Positions 1-14,510 of a stretch of 60,000 nt of DNA are shown piece after piece (position 1 is the stretch's first letter; every line of letters starts with the position of its first letter). A program made the translations under genes and the position numbers. The stretch is taken from positions 30,167,934 to 30,227,933 of the forward strand of contig NC_045138.2 in NCBI RefSeq assembly GCF_008831285.2. The letters run 5' to 3'. The notes under the pieces are model-generated. The model did not search any database. It was given only the letters and a program-made list of their open reading frames with translations, and had not been told where the DNA came from. The stretch is from Nymphaea colorata. Its lineage: Eukaryota; Streptophyta; Magnoliopsida; Nymphaeales; Nymphaeaceae.

Positions 1-1883
1 CTATATCAGACCAACGGATCTAAAACGCAAGGTAATCAAATTCATGGATCTTCCTATTTTTTCTTAATACATTCTTTTTTGCATCACGATTACTTTTAGA
101 CCAATAGAATGGTCATATCCATGGAGAACCATAAGACTGATTCAATCTTTACTTGGAGAAGCGGTGTCTCATGTCCAAGTACTTCTTTCCAAGTGGTGAC
201 CATCATGGGCATACTTCTCGGATGAACATAATTGTTAGTATGAAGTTATGAACCTTACGTCTTTTAGACATTCACGTTTGAAACTGGTTATAGTTAAAAT
301 TTAAATAATAATCTAGATTCAATAAGGAGTTTATCGTATGGTTCCTTTTATAAATTTGTATAATCATTCTCTAAGAGCCCTCGTCATACCTCCAAGCCCT
401 CTCTCTCTCTTTCTGTCTCTGAATATACAATTGTTTCTTCTGTATGGAACCTTGGTCAATTAAATTCGATGTAGTTTAAGATCAGGTTGTACATGATTCA
501 CTGGCAGCACTATTTATAAGCACAAACGACACGATGATGTGGATGAGATAACACAATAGCTTCTTTCTCTGAACATGGAACTGTTGTTTCTCAATACTAA
601 ATTCAGATCCTATTAGATTGGTAAAGTTCAAGATCAGGTTACGAAGACACTTACCATAGCATTACAGGCACAAAAAACTCACTGGGCTACTTAATGATGT
701 GGCTCAGAAAGCAAAATTAGTGGTTTATTATTCTAAATCTTGTATAAAAAAGAAAGCAAAATCTCACAAGCCTGGCATGTTACGGCAAGAATCTCCTCAT
801 TTTTGTGTTTACTATTTCTGGTCCTCTCTCTCTCTCTCTGTGCCTCCGTACTACTTTACTGAAATGAGCCAAAGGATTCTAAAAGAAGATAGAAGATTTG
901 AGGTTCAAATGATATAGAATCAGTCTCATCTTTGGGAACTAGTACTTCTTATGGATTATGCTCCCCACTTCCTAGCATCTGGGGATCTTGCTTATGCTTA
1001 TGTGGTTATGGCAATTATGCTTCTAAAGAAAAAGTGAACCACACACGCTTTTCTTAAACAGTATATGGTTCAGACAAGGCATTGGTGTCCATGAGTTGGT
1101 TATTATCCAGCTCCACGTAAGGATGTACACACGAAGAATATGTGCCTTACTGAACGATTTAATCAATTTCTATGTGAATTGATTTAAAATTGAAGTGCAT
1201 TTTTAAAACTAAACCTTTATCCAACTACCAACAGATCTAACGTTTATATGTAATCAGATTCACATTTTAATTGGATTCAATAGGGGATTGGATAAATTTG
1301 ACCCATTGACATAAACCAAAAACCTTTTGACGTCCTGACATAAAGCAAGGGAAATTAAAAGGCTCTACTTGAGTTTCCACTTGATTTCTCTTTATGACAA
1401 CTTGAGCTTCCACTTGAAGTTTTGATCTTCTAGATGTCCACAATAAACGCAGTGCCTTTGCATGATAATTGATAAATATATGTTGCCCTCACATAAGTAT
1501 CAACCTTAGAAACTCCTTTTAATACTCTTTCGTTGCTTAAAAGGGTAGGTCCCAATGAAAAGGACAGGAAAACAATAGCCAGCAACAAACTGGGAGAACA
1601 GCAGCCTGTGCTGCTGTGCTAAATCATAAAGTAACTTCACATCTCTACCACCAGTTAAACTTACCCAATCATTCTTGATTCATGTTGCAGGGCTATAGAA
1701 AATGGGTACATCACTAGTGCTAATATGGTGTTGATTCAACATCAAAACTAAGCGGTTAAGATCTTCAGTCATTTTAAAAGTATGATCTGCTTAATTATGT
1801 GTTATGCTTATTAATCTCAATAGGACACCTTATCAGAAATTGGTCGGATGCAAGTCCGCAAACACAGAGAGAGAGAGAGGGAA

Positions 1884-1946
<63 letters not shown>

Positions 1947-4503
1947 TTTGTCTGCAAGCATATATACAAGTATCTGCATGGTGTCAATGTTTCTGTTGTT
2001 TTAATCAAGCTCTACAGATATGATTTACATAGTTGATTTGGCAACCCTTGAATCATAGGAAACTTTCATTGAGATCATGTCATTTGGAAAATCAGTAGAT
2101 GTATAAAGGACTTGAGAGGTCTATTCTTATTAAGTCAACCATGCAGATGTAATGAGAACAACCTAAAAGATTGGGATATAAGGGGAACTTTTCTGATTTC
2201 AACTAACGGCCGGGCACTATATTTGACATCCCTCAGGGGGAGGGATACCTTTTTTGATCTGAAAGGGTCAGACAGAAAAGGTGATAGGAGATTTGCCTTT
2301 TGAACAGTTACCTCTTTGAGCTTCAACGTGTTTACTGTTTCATTACAGATAGCGCAGTTCCTGCCCCCACTCCCCACGTATAACATCATTATGGAGATTG
2401 CTGAAAAAGTGACAAGTACAAAGAAAGATGCCCAACAAGCACAAGAAATTAAACAATAAAATTTTGGCACTGTGACAAGTTTGTTGGATGTCTCTTGTTC
2501 TGGCCGTGCTCTTTTGCATTTCATGCTCCTATGGTTGGTTTCTCCCTTCTCTTTTCTTCAGTTCATGGGCTCTTCGTAAGCACCCAACACTTGTATCCTT
2601 AGGGCACCATGTAGACCACTATGGGTGCATCTAAAAACCACCTTTTTCACATAATGCGCCTTTTCACATTTAAAAATAGATGTCTCTAGAGGCTTATCTT
2701 TCAGTTATAATCTTAAAAAGGGCATCACCCATTTTTTATTCTTTATATGTGTACCTTAGTTTTGCTGGGAACCACCAATAGAGGCCTCAAGTCCAATGCT
2801 ACCAATGATCATTTAAGAATTTCTGAGAACTCTAGAGTTTTTCATTTCTGCAGGAGAAAAGGGTATTCGTGCTATTTCCTTCAACCTGTGACTGAATTTT
2901 TAACTGGAACTATTAAGCACTGATAAAGTTAAGGCTTATTTGACAGTTCTCAGCATAAGAAGATCATGGTAAAAAAATTGTAAGTATGAAACTCTTTCTT
3001 GGAATACAAGTAATGACAATTCTACTATTTTCAAAAGAGTTCCATGAAGAAGGATCATGTGGTGGGGGTAGAGTATTATTGCGCATGATTTGATGAAGCT
3101 ATCTTCTTCTTAATTAAGAGAGATTTTATCTCTGTGAATCATGTCCTTGGACAGTGGTGTCTTGTCACGATCTTTTCTATTTCATAAACTAATTGGGAAG
3201 GGGAAAAGTTGCTTCATTGGCCAAGTTTTTTACAGTTAGGGACAAGAGCAGGATTTTGTCGGCAGATTTGTTTGGCTTGAGCTCTCTCCAGTGGCCATGG
3301 CACCTCCTCTTAGTGCTTCCTCTAAAACTTCTTGATCCTCGAAAAAGTTAAAATAAGGAAAAGCAGAAAAAGGGAATGAAATGTATGGACACCACATACA
3401 TGAAAGTGCAAACTTCAGTTAGTTGCATGAGTAAAGAATAACCTCGAGAAAAAAATGTATGACCCAGATACATTTTATATATTTTTGTTCGAATTCTTTG
3501 TATGTGTTTCGTTTTGGAAAATGGAAGCGCATTCTGGCAGTTGTTTATGAAAGCAAAAGTCATTATTTAATTGATACTTCAAAAGCCTAAGCACATTGCA
3601 GAAAGTGAATTATGGCATTGATCAAGTGGCAGAATAGATCATGGTTTCCTTTTGATCTATCTACTAGGTAAGTAGAAGATCGATCATGATTATCTTGTCC
3701 TTGTGTAGTTTTGATCTTGAGTTGCAGTTTAAAATTGCAAAAAAGTTTTCGCTTGAAAGATCTTCTGCTGTTAATCTAAAAGTTTGGTGGGGCACTCACA
3801 ATAGGCTTTAGACTGCTGGCTGGGTGGATTGGTATTAAATCTCACGGTAAAGAAGATTTAGAGTTCAACAACAAGGGTGTACATGATTTGCCTCAAGGCT
3901 GATGCACAAAAGCCTTTCCTGATAGGCAATGGGAAAGTGATAAAGAATTTTAGCAGGGAGGGCAAACATTTTTCACGGAATATATCTGAAAATCATGGTG
4001 GTTGCCTTCATCATAAAGAAAAAAGTGTTCGATGGTACGATACACTATGATGTCAACTTCTTAGCTACAATATGTAAAGTGGCACTGACATTCGTGCTGG
4101 ACAACAAGATAGATTCACAGAATCTGTCATATACAAGCTCTGTCCACTCCTAGCAGAACAAACTTGTTCTGTCCAGTATGTGGATAGTTTGGAACATGTC
4201 GATAAAAAATGGATTTTATCCAAGGCATGAATTATGAAGGTTACTGTCTGGGATCGCTGAAGTATAAGAAAAGATAATCCTTCAAATAAGCCTGATGTGA
4301 TGAAACATCGTTTCAGCATAAGTTGGGACATTTAAACGTTAAACGTTTGCCTTTTCATGATAGATGTATTCCGCCGTGATTCACCTCATAATTGCGTGCT
4401 GTCACCAAATAAATGGATCCATAGTGTGTCTAAAATGATTAGGCCGACCTTTGTCCGGTACCATGTTCATAAGTTGGAACATACTTTTTTTTTTTTTATA
4501 CAG
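1..4503. other. Stretch without an assigned gene
   Basis: I recognise no protein here. A (GA)n microsatellite sits at 1865-1947. Several short plus-strand blocks look exon-like: they have a decent acceptor, an open frame and protein-like composition. Examples are about 1061-1117 (acceptor after AAACAG, donor GTAAGG), about 1691 onward after TTGCAG, about 2352 onward after TTACAG, and about 3793-3846. I could not chain them by reading phase and have no family match. They may belong to the same unnamed locus as the segments at 4504-5316, or may be chance. A 129-codon minus-strand frame at 2135-2524 overlaps one of these blocks and also resembles nothing known to me. Confidence 0.5.
1865..1947. 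repeat. (GA)n microsatellite
   Basis: An imperfect GA run interrupted by AAAG and GGGA units. It creates low-complexity open frames (Arg-Glu and Ser-Leu repeats) in several frames on both strands. These are not genes. Confidence 0.95.
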
Positions 4504-5316
4504 GAAACAGACTTTGAGTTAATTGTCCTTAAGTACTGCGACACTGTACTTTCTTTCATAAAGATGCTACTTCGCCTTTGCGAGGATCCTGATGGTGCAT
4601 AATATTTTGTGATATATCAATTTTGTATTGAATGATTTATGTCACAATGTTTGAAAGCTTACGTCAGGAATGGGACAAACTCATGAAACTTGCTTGCCAT
4701 GGATTTTGTTTTCATCACTTTGTGGCCATTTCATTTGAGCTTATTTCCTATATGTTAAAAGTTTGTTTGTTGATAGATGAAAATCGTCTTCTCACTAAGG
4801 AGCTTTATACAGATATTGACATACTTATCAATGCGGATTCTACTCGATTAGGTTTGCATTTATCTTTCTGAACTACTACACAAATCATGTAACCTGTGGA
4901 ATCAATCTAGCTAGAACGTAACAATAGATTCATAGAACCATCCCTTGCATTAATTAGAACAGGACATATATCTGTTCTAGATAAAATTTAAATTTCAGGT
5001 CTCTATTTCTTTCAGATTACCTAATAAATGTTTAGTTTTAGGCTTTGAGCCATTCGCGGAAACTTTTCTCAGAGAGCAGAGATTGGTAGAACTTTGGTGG
5101 TAATTATAAAATAAATCGTGTTTGATTTACAAGTTCGTTCTCAGCAATTCTGTTGGAGAAACAGGGGAAGGTACCAACGTAGATTGATACTAAAGCTTTG
5201 ATTATTTATAAGATTTTGTGCTTAATCTTCACTTCCCTGCATTTTCTAAGTTGCAGGATGCTCCAGATACGCTAGTCAGCTGGTCATATTTCTCTGCACT
5301 TACTGTTCCTGATTAG
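4504..5316 (+). CDS. Candidate 3' exons of an unidentified protein
   Basis: Four segments join in one open frame through GT-AG junctions: 4504-4594, 4777-4851, 5042-5085 and 5257-5316, the last ending in TAG. The phases agree at every junction (1, 1, 0). The implied introns are 171-190 nt, and the first acceptor follows a long T tract. The joined peptide is about 89 residues. It is acidic and leucine-rich, and includes the stretches KYCDTVLSFIKMLLRLCEDPD, split here as KYCDTVLSFIKM and LLRLCEDPD, then LLTKELYTDIDILINADSTR and FEPFAETFLREQRL. This reads like a helical-repeat C-terminus. I do not recognise the family. No upstream exon could be attached: the frame also reads back through the first acceptor to about 4357, so the first boundary is uncertain. 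It could be the 3' end of a real gene, a pseudogene fragment, or coincidence. Phase agreement over four segments is the main support. Confidence 0.35.
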
Positions 5317-8300
5317 CTTTCTCTTCTGCTGTAGCAATTCTTTCTCTTCTTTCAAGAATAATTCCAGTTTTTTCAGTAGAAAAAGGAAAATCTGCCAGCA
5401 TCACGAATTAGATATGATTTTGGTAATCTTGAATTACTATTCTTGGCTATAAGTCAGAACCCAATTGTTCGTTCATCCTCAAATTTATACACTACCAAAG
5501 AATTAAAGCATAGAGGGTATTTCAAGTTAATTATGTACTTCCGTGCTATATCTGCAGAAACGGTCAGGTACAGAGTATTCTTCTGAATCTTAAATTTGTG
5601 AACTACTACAACATCCTAATCTGCCACATGTTCTGGCAGATAAGGTGTCCAAACGGACCGATGAAGTCCTGCGTCACCAATGCTCATATTAATGATTCTT
5701 TTCTCTAGAAGGAGAACTTAGGATACTTAAAATTAAAGTAAGCTAATAATCCTTGTATCCATGCACGCGATAAATCATGTGATTTTGAAGGAATATAAAA
5801 GTAAAATGACCTGTAATTTGGATTTGAATCTTTTCGCAGCACTAATGTTCTCAGATTTGCTTGTGCTGGGAATGGGGAAAAGGAGAATCGTCTTATACTA
5901 CTGTTCAAATATAATATCCCTAGCATCTAACTTAAGTACCTAGACGGTTACAAACTTGCTCTTAATCATTCCAGCCAACTTAAATTCCCTTAGAATAAAA
6001 TATTGTTACTTTACCAAGAGCTTTACCTCAGTATGACACTCGCATCCCTCTGTTAGGAAAGATGATGAGAATATAGACCTATATAGCAAAATGGGAGACC
6101 CTTTTCAATTTAATAATGGCCACTATATTACTGTATGGTTCATGAATTGGAACTCTGCAATCGACTTTTCCTTTTCTGAAGCGATGCGCTTTGTGGGCAT
6201 GAGAGAAAAGAAAGCCTCTTTGTGTTTCACTCCACTTCCCATGATGCAAAAATGATATTTTGGAGAGCACAAGTCCTTGGTGCCAAATTAATTAATCTCA
6301 TTAATCATATATTCCTTTTTTCTTTTCCCTTCATCCTGCTTTGTTTATTTCAGACCAGCAGAAAGACCTTGAATTTTTATATACAGTTAGATACTCTCGC
6401 ATTTAAAAAATATATGATACCATGATGTTCTGAACTATTTGAAGATGGGGATTGCCAGATTATTCTAGTGTTAAGTGTAGTGCCTGATTAATAATAAAGA
6501 AACTGTCAGTTCAAGCAACAGCCGTCAAACTTTTCACAGAAGACTTGTAAAAGTGCAGGCCCTAACTAAAGCCTAGCTACTTGTGAGCTGTGAGTATTAT
6601 AATAAAGATAAGAACTCTAGGCACTGAGAATGTGATACACTTGTATGGTGGCATCTCTGGAAGAACAAGATCGATGGAGGAGGAAGAGAAGGCGGGAAAC
6701 TTCAAAAAGATAAGGTAGCTAATTCATAGTTAAAGCCATTGAAGAATGAACAGGAATTTCTCCGGGAAGCAGACAGCCTGGGAGCAGGACTAAGGATGCA
6801 AATAGTCTGGAACAGGCGCTGGTGTTCTGCCATTTCTGGATGTACAGGATTCAATTTTGACTCAACTTCCAATGTATGCAGTTGCCCTGCATTTGAACCA
6901 TTTGCTTCCTGAAAATTAGGTGGCATTGAAAATCACTGATTCTTATGATTTTGAAGATGCATTACCATATGTGGTATCATGGTGGATGAAGAGCCAGATA
7001 CCCAATTGCAAGCTAGAAACAAAACTTTGGAAATTCTGCTCATCCTGAGCTTTTTCATGGTGATAATGACTTGGGCAGGGTTTATATATGAAGTGACAGC
7101 TTGATGAGCTTGTCTGGTCCTTGGAGGAAAGTTCCTTGTCAACAACAAAAGCAAGATGACAATGTCACCTCATATTAAGGTGGGTGGTAAGATGTCTTGA
7201 AATAAGTAAACTCCAATACAACCACCTGTGGTTAGTCTGTTTCACAAATCTAACCCACCGGTCTTGTGTTTGGTGTAATTTATTTGTCTGTCTTTTAGAG
7301 GAACAGATCGTGGGAGACTTAATTGCACTAGTTTAGCCTGCCATAGTTAATGGTCCAATCTGAAATAGTGTAGAACTTCAAAGTGAAGGGTCCATTGGAG
7401 CCTTACGTTTCTTCAATACAAAATATTAGATTCTATGAATAAGATGTTTTGATCTTTCCGCGATACAAACAGCCATTTGTAATTCTAGTGTTGGTTGATC
7501 AATTGTTACTCGGTTATGATTCTTGCTTAAATTTCAAAACTGGATGCCTTATGATGAGAAGAATATGGCTTATCTTAAAGATACCAAGAAACAGTGTCGT
7601 TCTCTGTGATCCTGTTTATTAAACAGTGTAACAGTACAAAAGCGCAGCTAGGTATGGCATCTCTCTGAATGGATATAAAACTATTGGCGGTTTGCTTTTA
7701 GAACTGGTGATATCTAGCTCTTTAGCTGGTGCTTGATTCTCCTGCTGCCTGACCAAATATATTCGCTTCCTTACATTTAGTCGAGTACTGCTTGAGAGAG
7801 AGACACACAGCCAATGCATCGACAAAAGAAAAGGGTGACAAAGGTGTCACCACAGAAATTTAAAAAAAAAAAAGCGAAAGAGAGAGTATGAATGGTATCG
7901 TTTCAGGGTTGTTTGGCAACAGTGTAGTTCATGTCCTAAGAATCTGTCATATTCATATAATACATATAATACACACTTAAGTGTTCCATCAATTTGCTTT
8001 AATTTTTGACACAGATTCATATAACAATAAGTAGAACGGTTTGTAACTCTTCAATGAATTTACCCTAAAAGTTGAGGTAGATTCATAAAATATTTTTTTA
8101 AGGTATTTCATGAATATGTCCAAATCTTTGGGCCATATTAATAAAACAATTACATATTTGTTTGATAAATAGGACAATATATAATTGTTCAATAAATATG
8201 AATAAAAAACTAAGGCAGATTCATAAAACAATTAGATTCATAAGACACTATCACCAAATGACCCATTAGTTTTCATGTCTTTAACAATCCAAATTAGTGT

Positions 8301-8747
8301 CTGGAGTACCTTCTTTCATGGTGGGAGAGAACCCACTCGCACACCACTATGCTGCTGTTAGGGAGAAGGAACTTGCATTAGCATGACATTTTTTTTTGTG
8401 CGTACCCTTCTTTGCTCAGTTTTTTTTTTCTTTTCTTTTTTCTTTTTAAAAAAAATCGACAAATCTGACAAGGTTTTGTAGATTCCACATAGTTTTCTTA
8501 ATGATTTTTTTCAGTTCAATTTAAGAAATAAAATCATGCATTTCCTGACCCATCAAGTTGTGATGCATTACGAATCATTTATTTTTGTTGCTTTTGACCA
8601 TCCTTGTCGCACAAGCAAATGATGTGATTTAATACTTAAAATTTGTTTAATAAACAATATAAATCACATATATGAAATTATGTTGGCTATCTAGCCAATT
8701 GATGGGATAGTTACTTGGTCGAGAATACAAAGGCATATAAAACATTG

Positions 8748-8916
<169 letters not shown>

Positions 8917-10599
8917 AAGAAAGAATGTTTAGGAAAAATGCAAACTAAATAAATACGCAAACTAATTACATTGATTATGAGTGGCTAATTAGTTTCATTA
9001 TACGGTATTACGTGTAGAGTCAATTTTCAATAAAAATGATGACAATTGTAATTTGACTCTATGGTGGTCTATAAACTCTTAATTAAGTTAATCAATCATA
9101 ATCAGTTGACATTGTTTTTATATTTACTTCATGTATATATATTCTATTAACTAAGGAATGTAACCTAGCTGGTCAGGTTGGTGGACCTGCAAGAGTTTGA
9201 TTGTCAATAGAATTCTTGTGGATACTAGTCCAAATGCAGCTCTAAACAGGGGAGCAAGCAGGAAGGATGGAAAGCTTTGGTCTCTTTTTTAGACGATAGT
9301 TATTCACAAACCAACCATACAGGGGCGAAGTCAGGATTTTTTTTAGGGTCGGGCCAAGATGATTTGTGGGCCGGGTCAGGGTCGGGCCAAGAGGAGCGAT
9401 GAGAATCGACCGGTTGGGCCAAACTAAAAAAATTTGATTTTTTCAATGTAAAAAAAAAAAAAAATCCTAGGCTCACCTGGGCGGCCTCCCCCTCCCTTCG
9501 CCCATGCAACCATACGATTATAGTAAGATTGGTTATATATTTACGTGGTAAAAACTAAAAACCTGACATCTAGATAAGATTTTAGGCAAGTAATAGATAT
9601 ACTTGATCTCGCCACAAAATAAAATCGACCAGAACAATTTGAAAATATTTGTGGCTGTGGATGTAAATATAGTATTACATAAATACATTTAAAATTTTAG
9701 ATTTACACTCATTAAGATGCTCAAAACTTATCATACATAAATTATTCAATGTTTAAGTATTTGTCTTGTTCATAACATAAATTCCTTTTCATACATACAT
9801 TGGGAAAGGGAATTTTTGTGATGAAAAGAAGGCAAGATACATGACTAGAAAAGGGAAGGGTCAACGTCATGGCCTGCCACACTCGTGCGCTGGAAAGTGG
9901 CAAGAAAAAGGCATTTGACTCCTTCGGACCCTTAAGGCATTTGACTCTCTCCCCACCCTCCAACATTATTCAAGCAGCCATAAATACATAAGTTAGAACA
10001 CAAAAGTTTACGTGATTTGAAAGGACCAAGCGCCTTTCTACATCTACGGCCGCAGTAGAGCTTCATAAATTCAAAAGACATTGTTTTTGTTCAGAGGTGT
10101 TTGACAGCATTGGTTTGGAGATAATTTGAGATTATGGAGAAACAAAGGTGGGGCTAGAATTTTTTTAATAAAGTGGAGGAGGGGGATGAGAGACAAATTA
10201 AAGTTTTTAAATTTTGACTAAAGTCAAAATATCATTTTTTAAAATTTTTATATAAAACAAGTAAAATTTTTTAAAATTTAAATGTAAATTTTCAAACAAA
10301 ATTTTTTTTGAGGTTAGGCGATGGCCCATGCAATGCAGGCCTTACCTTGGCTTCGTCCTATAAAAAAACATGAGTCCACCAATTTAAGATAAAACTTGAT
10401 TTCTGTCTGACTTTAAATCTAGGTTTTGACTACCAAGTGAGGAACTCAAATAATCTTTTTTAAGTTCATGTCACTTAGATTCATAATTTTTTTTTCCTTT
10501 AAATGAAAACAAAAACTACAAAAGAGTGTAATATTCATAAATATAAATTACCAACATATACCCTTATAACAAACAGGGAAGACAGGAGGTGAGTCGGAG

Positions 10600-10778
10600 T
10601 TCATGTAACTTGAACTTGACTTGTTTATAATTCTAGTTTCTCAAGGTCCAGCTATTAAACAACTTGAGCCTGAGTGGAGCTTACATGATGAACTTGACTT
10701 GTTTATAATTCTAGTTTTAACTCAAGCTCGAGCTTGACTTGTTCATTAAACAACTTGAGCTTGAGTCGAGCTTACATG
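10600..10778. repeat. Imperfect tandem duplication, about 80-90 bp unit
   Basis: The phrase TGAACTTGACTTGTTTATAA followed by TTCTAGTTT occurs twice. Each copy is followed by a CAACTTGAGC(C/T)TGAGT(G/C)GAGCTTACATG block. Related CTTGAGCTTG/CAAGCTCAAG sequence reappears near 48900 and 56550, so the unit belongs to a dispersed family. Confidence 0.7.
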
Positions 10779-13700
10779 GGTGACGGCGAGTTTGAGTCGA
10801 AGCTTGACATTCCTATACTACCTGATCCAGCTCCCGTTCATGGAATCCTCTTGGTTAGTTTAGTTCAGATCGTATGGAACCCTACTCACGGAGAAACGGC
10901 AAAAGCCCACCTCGATTTCCTGCCGCTGTTCTTGCCCTTAAAGGTTGAACGGCCGCCATGGACAAAAAGCAGCACCGACAGTCTTTACAAAAGAAAGAGA
11001 GTAAAAGAGACCAGCGTCTTTTCGTTTTCGTTAATGTGATGGGCAATGGAGACCAGTCATGTTCTCCCATCCGTGTGAGAGAGAGTTTCTCTGACAAGGA
11101 AGCGTTTCTGCAATAAGAGAGCTAAGAGTTGTTGAAAATCATGAGTTAATATGGCATGGATCTCTGTAACCTATTAAGGAGAAATAAGTTAATCGAAGAT
11201 GGTCGGCGTTCTCTCTGTAAATTCAGACAAAGACTTTGCTTGCTTTCTCCATCCCCAAATGGTAATCAGAACGCAGCGGAGAGCAGGGAGACGACATTCC
11301 TATAAACTGCTGCAGAACCAAAAAAGGTTGAACAAGTCTGCCTCGCCTCCTCGTTACTGGGACACCGCGTTCCTTGGCAGCCGTTGCTTTCAATGGCTGA
11401 CACCACGAGATAAATGAACCAGAAAGATACGTTCAAAGTTATATACTCTTTACTGTTTTCTACGCAGTTACTGTCCCCCTCTTCTTCTTCCTCTCCTTTG
11501 TTTGGTAAAAACCTGAGGTGTCGTTGTTAGGGGGGATTTACAACGCTTACAGTTGCAGCAATTTAGAGTCAAAGTGAAGACGCGGATCAAGAAATCTAAG
11601 CAACGCGGAGAACAAGAAGGCCGTAAATTACTTACCCAAATCTGGTGTACCAACAAGGTGGAAAACACGTTCTATGTGACTTTAAATGATCTAACTACCC
11701 AAATGAGGAAATCTTAAATGAGAGAAAGAGAAAGAATAACAAAAAGAAACAACATGCATCTAAACATGGGACTTAAGCTATCCTGAGAACATATGGTTTA
11801 GACTATGTATACTTTATTTTACCTGTTTTTAGGGGTGTAATATAGTTGGTTGGTTTGGTAGACTGACAAAATTTCGGTTTTAACAAGGTAAATAGTGGAT
11901 ATATGTAACATTTTAATTGATAGGTATACCGATCTCCACCCAAGTCTCGAAACAACTTATAATCTTAAAGAAAGACAAGAGAAATGAGAAAAAAAACCGT
12001 AGGCTTCTTCAAAGTATCTACTGGGCCCAATTTCACCTTGACAATTAGCCATACATAAAGAATATGTCCAGCAACTTGCTAAGTATAAGTCTATTCGGTT
12101 CCCATACAGCATCCCGTTCTTGATTGACCACATGAGCCACCACAAATCGAGCGGCCCATTGTTTAGCCCTTCTAACTTGTGAAGGCATTATTGGCATGAA
12201 GTCAGAAACAGTGGATGGTTTTCTCACATCAACTGATAAGAGTCAGCAAACCATTTTTAGTGAAAAATCTCGCACCAGTATCGATGCAAACCAGAACAAA
12301 TGGGTGGAAGTTGAAGCCTGATTTTTAGACATTATTATGCAGACCGCTGTTCAATAGAATTGACCACGCCAAAGTTTCTCAGTGTGGCTTGCAATTGAGA
12401 AGCAACCTTCTAACTCATGCGTCCACGAAGAAAACAAATGAAATGAAACTATTCTTGCTGCGTTTCTTGAATACAGAAGCCCCCCATAAGTGAGAAGTGA
12501 TTGCCCTTCAAAACTGGTTGAGGTGAAATAATGGGGAGTCAGGGTTAAGGGACACTAGTTATAAAATTTTTATTTTTTAACTGACACCAATATATAGATA
12601 AAAAAATTACCATGAAGAATCAATATAAAAATAAGTATTTTTTGTGGATGTATATGACCCAAGCCAGCTGAGCAGCTGCTTGGCCAGAGCGAGATTTAAT
12701 ATTGGCTTGGCCAAGTACATTGATTGAGTACTCGCTAAATTCAGACCAGGTACTCCAATACAGCAAGCAATGTGCAGCTTATAAACAGTGCTGTAAAAGT
12801 CAGAAACTGAATTTAAATCAAATAAGAAAAAACTATTGTTCTGTTTCGAATGATTAAATTTTGACAACATAGATTCCAGGGGCTGCTCTGTTTCTTACTT
12901 GAATGTACTAACAATGGTACACTCACAGGCCTAAAACGACCAGTATGCGGCAGCTCTCTGTCAGTCTCATGAAGTGTGTGACCTGCTCTCAGCCACAGCT
13001 CCCCACTTCTCTGCACGGCCGTCTGCTGTAGATTTCGCCGGAAAATATGTAACTCCGGCTACCGGGTCTTTCCGCCCACCGGCCGACATGAACTACAGTA
13101 AAATTCTTTCAAGATCATGAGATCATAACATGGGGAACAGTAATTTTGACTGGCCACGCATGCAAAATCCCTTCCCCAGCATCGCTTCTGTCCTTGCCCG
13201 TGAAACACGGCCAGAAACGCAGAGAGGGAGAGAAAGAGGGGGCTGTAGGCCGTGGAACAAATACCATTTTGAGCGTACATTCCTGCCTTTGCCGACGTCG
13301 ACAGCCAACACCTTTTTATAACAAAAAGGGGAAAGAAGAATAATCCCCACAAGAAGCAGCAGCGATCAGGCTTCGGCTATGGCCGCGATGTCCCCGTAGC
13401 CGTTCTTTTCTCACCCCGCTCTTCACCACCATTTTATTATTACAGGAACGCATTCATTTGATATTCATGGGGCTCCACCAACAGCCACCGGGGAAGAAAA
13501 AGGAACTCGGAAAACCCAAAAGTTTCCTCCTAATTATTGGTGGTATTTTTTTGAGATTGTGCATCGATGATAGAGGGAGAGGGACAGAGTTTTCTAAAAC
13601 CAGAGGCTGCATAGAATGTAAGCAATTGAACACCGTTTTGCATGAAAGAAAAACTCGACCAAGAACGTTGTATAAGCATATGTGCAAACGTAGAGCAGTA

Positions 13701-14064
13701 TGTAGATGAATCATATTATTCAATTACTCAACTACCAAGTTTCGATTTTGAATCCCTTTGTTCGATTTTGGTAAAAAAAAATTCGAGTTCAATCACTAAC
13801 TGAATCTGGATGCGGATTTCATATGTCTCGGATGAGGTAAACTCCAACTAAATATTGGATCTTCTATTAATGAAATGTGAATATGGTTTGAAACACGAAG
13901 CCGTAATACGAATCCCAATCCAAATCTGGTTATATTTAATTCATTTAAATCAAGTTCCACCCGAATCCGAGATGTTTATAGGGGAGCAACTAGACCTAGA
14001 AGGCTAGACCGACCCCAGAGAGAGAGTGGGAGAGAGAGAGATTGGAAGGTTGGTCATTTTTGGC

Positions 14065-14072
14065 TATATAAA
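14065..14072 (+). promoter_or_regulatory. Putative TATA box of the YUCCA gene
   Basis: TATATAAA lies about 450 bp upstream of the chosen ATG, just downstream of a GA-rich tract (about 14018-14041). A start site about 30 bp downstream would give a leader of roughly 420 nt rich in CT runs. This is inferred from sequence only; no transcript evidence is available. Confidence 0.45.
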
Positions 14073-14510
14073 CGAATGAACTCTTTTGCTGCAGGCAAGA
14101 TTAGGAGAGTTCTCTCTTTCTCTCTTGCTCTGCTCTCTCGGATTTCTGGCTGGCTCACATGTTACAGATGTGTTGGGATTCCGAGCCCCTTGGGTTTGCA
14201 ACGAATAACCAGTTCCAGGAAGTGGATAAGTCTGCGCGAAATCCATTCGAAGAATGCGGAGGCTTCTTCCTATAGGTCCTCCACCTCCGCTTCTTGAGGA
14301 GGCAATCCAGTTATAGATAAGAAAGGAAGAAGTTGCGATTCATCCTCTCTTCACCCCTGTTCTCCTTCTTCTTCTCGTACTTGAATAATCTGTACTCTCC
14401 CCTTGTGTTTTCATTCCATGATCCGAGAGCAAAGTGGTTGATTTGATTTCTGCCACTGCGTTTTTTTTCTCTGTATTTTCTCTTCTTCCCTGCTTTGCCT
14501 TTTGCTGTGC

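Noticed and set aside
1799-2036. Overlapping Arg-Glu and Ser-Leu repeat open frames
   Set aside because: They are frame readings of the (GA)n microsatellite at 1865-1947 on both strands.
2135-2524. 129-codon minus-strand frame with a hydrophobic segment
   Set aside because: No homologue recognised, no splice partners, and a plus-strand exon-like block overlaps it; a frame of this length is plausible by chance in 60 kb.
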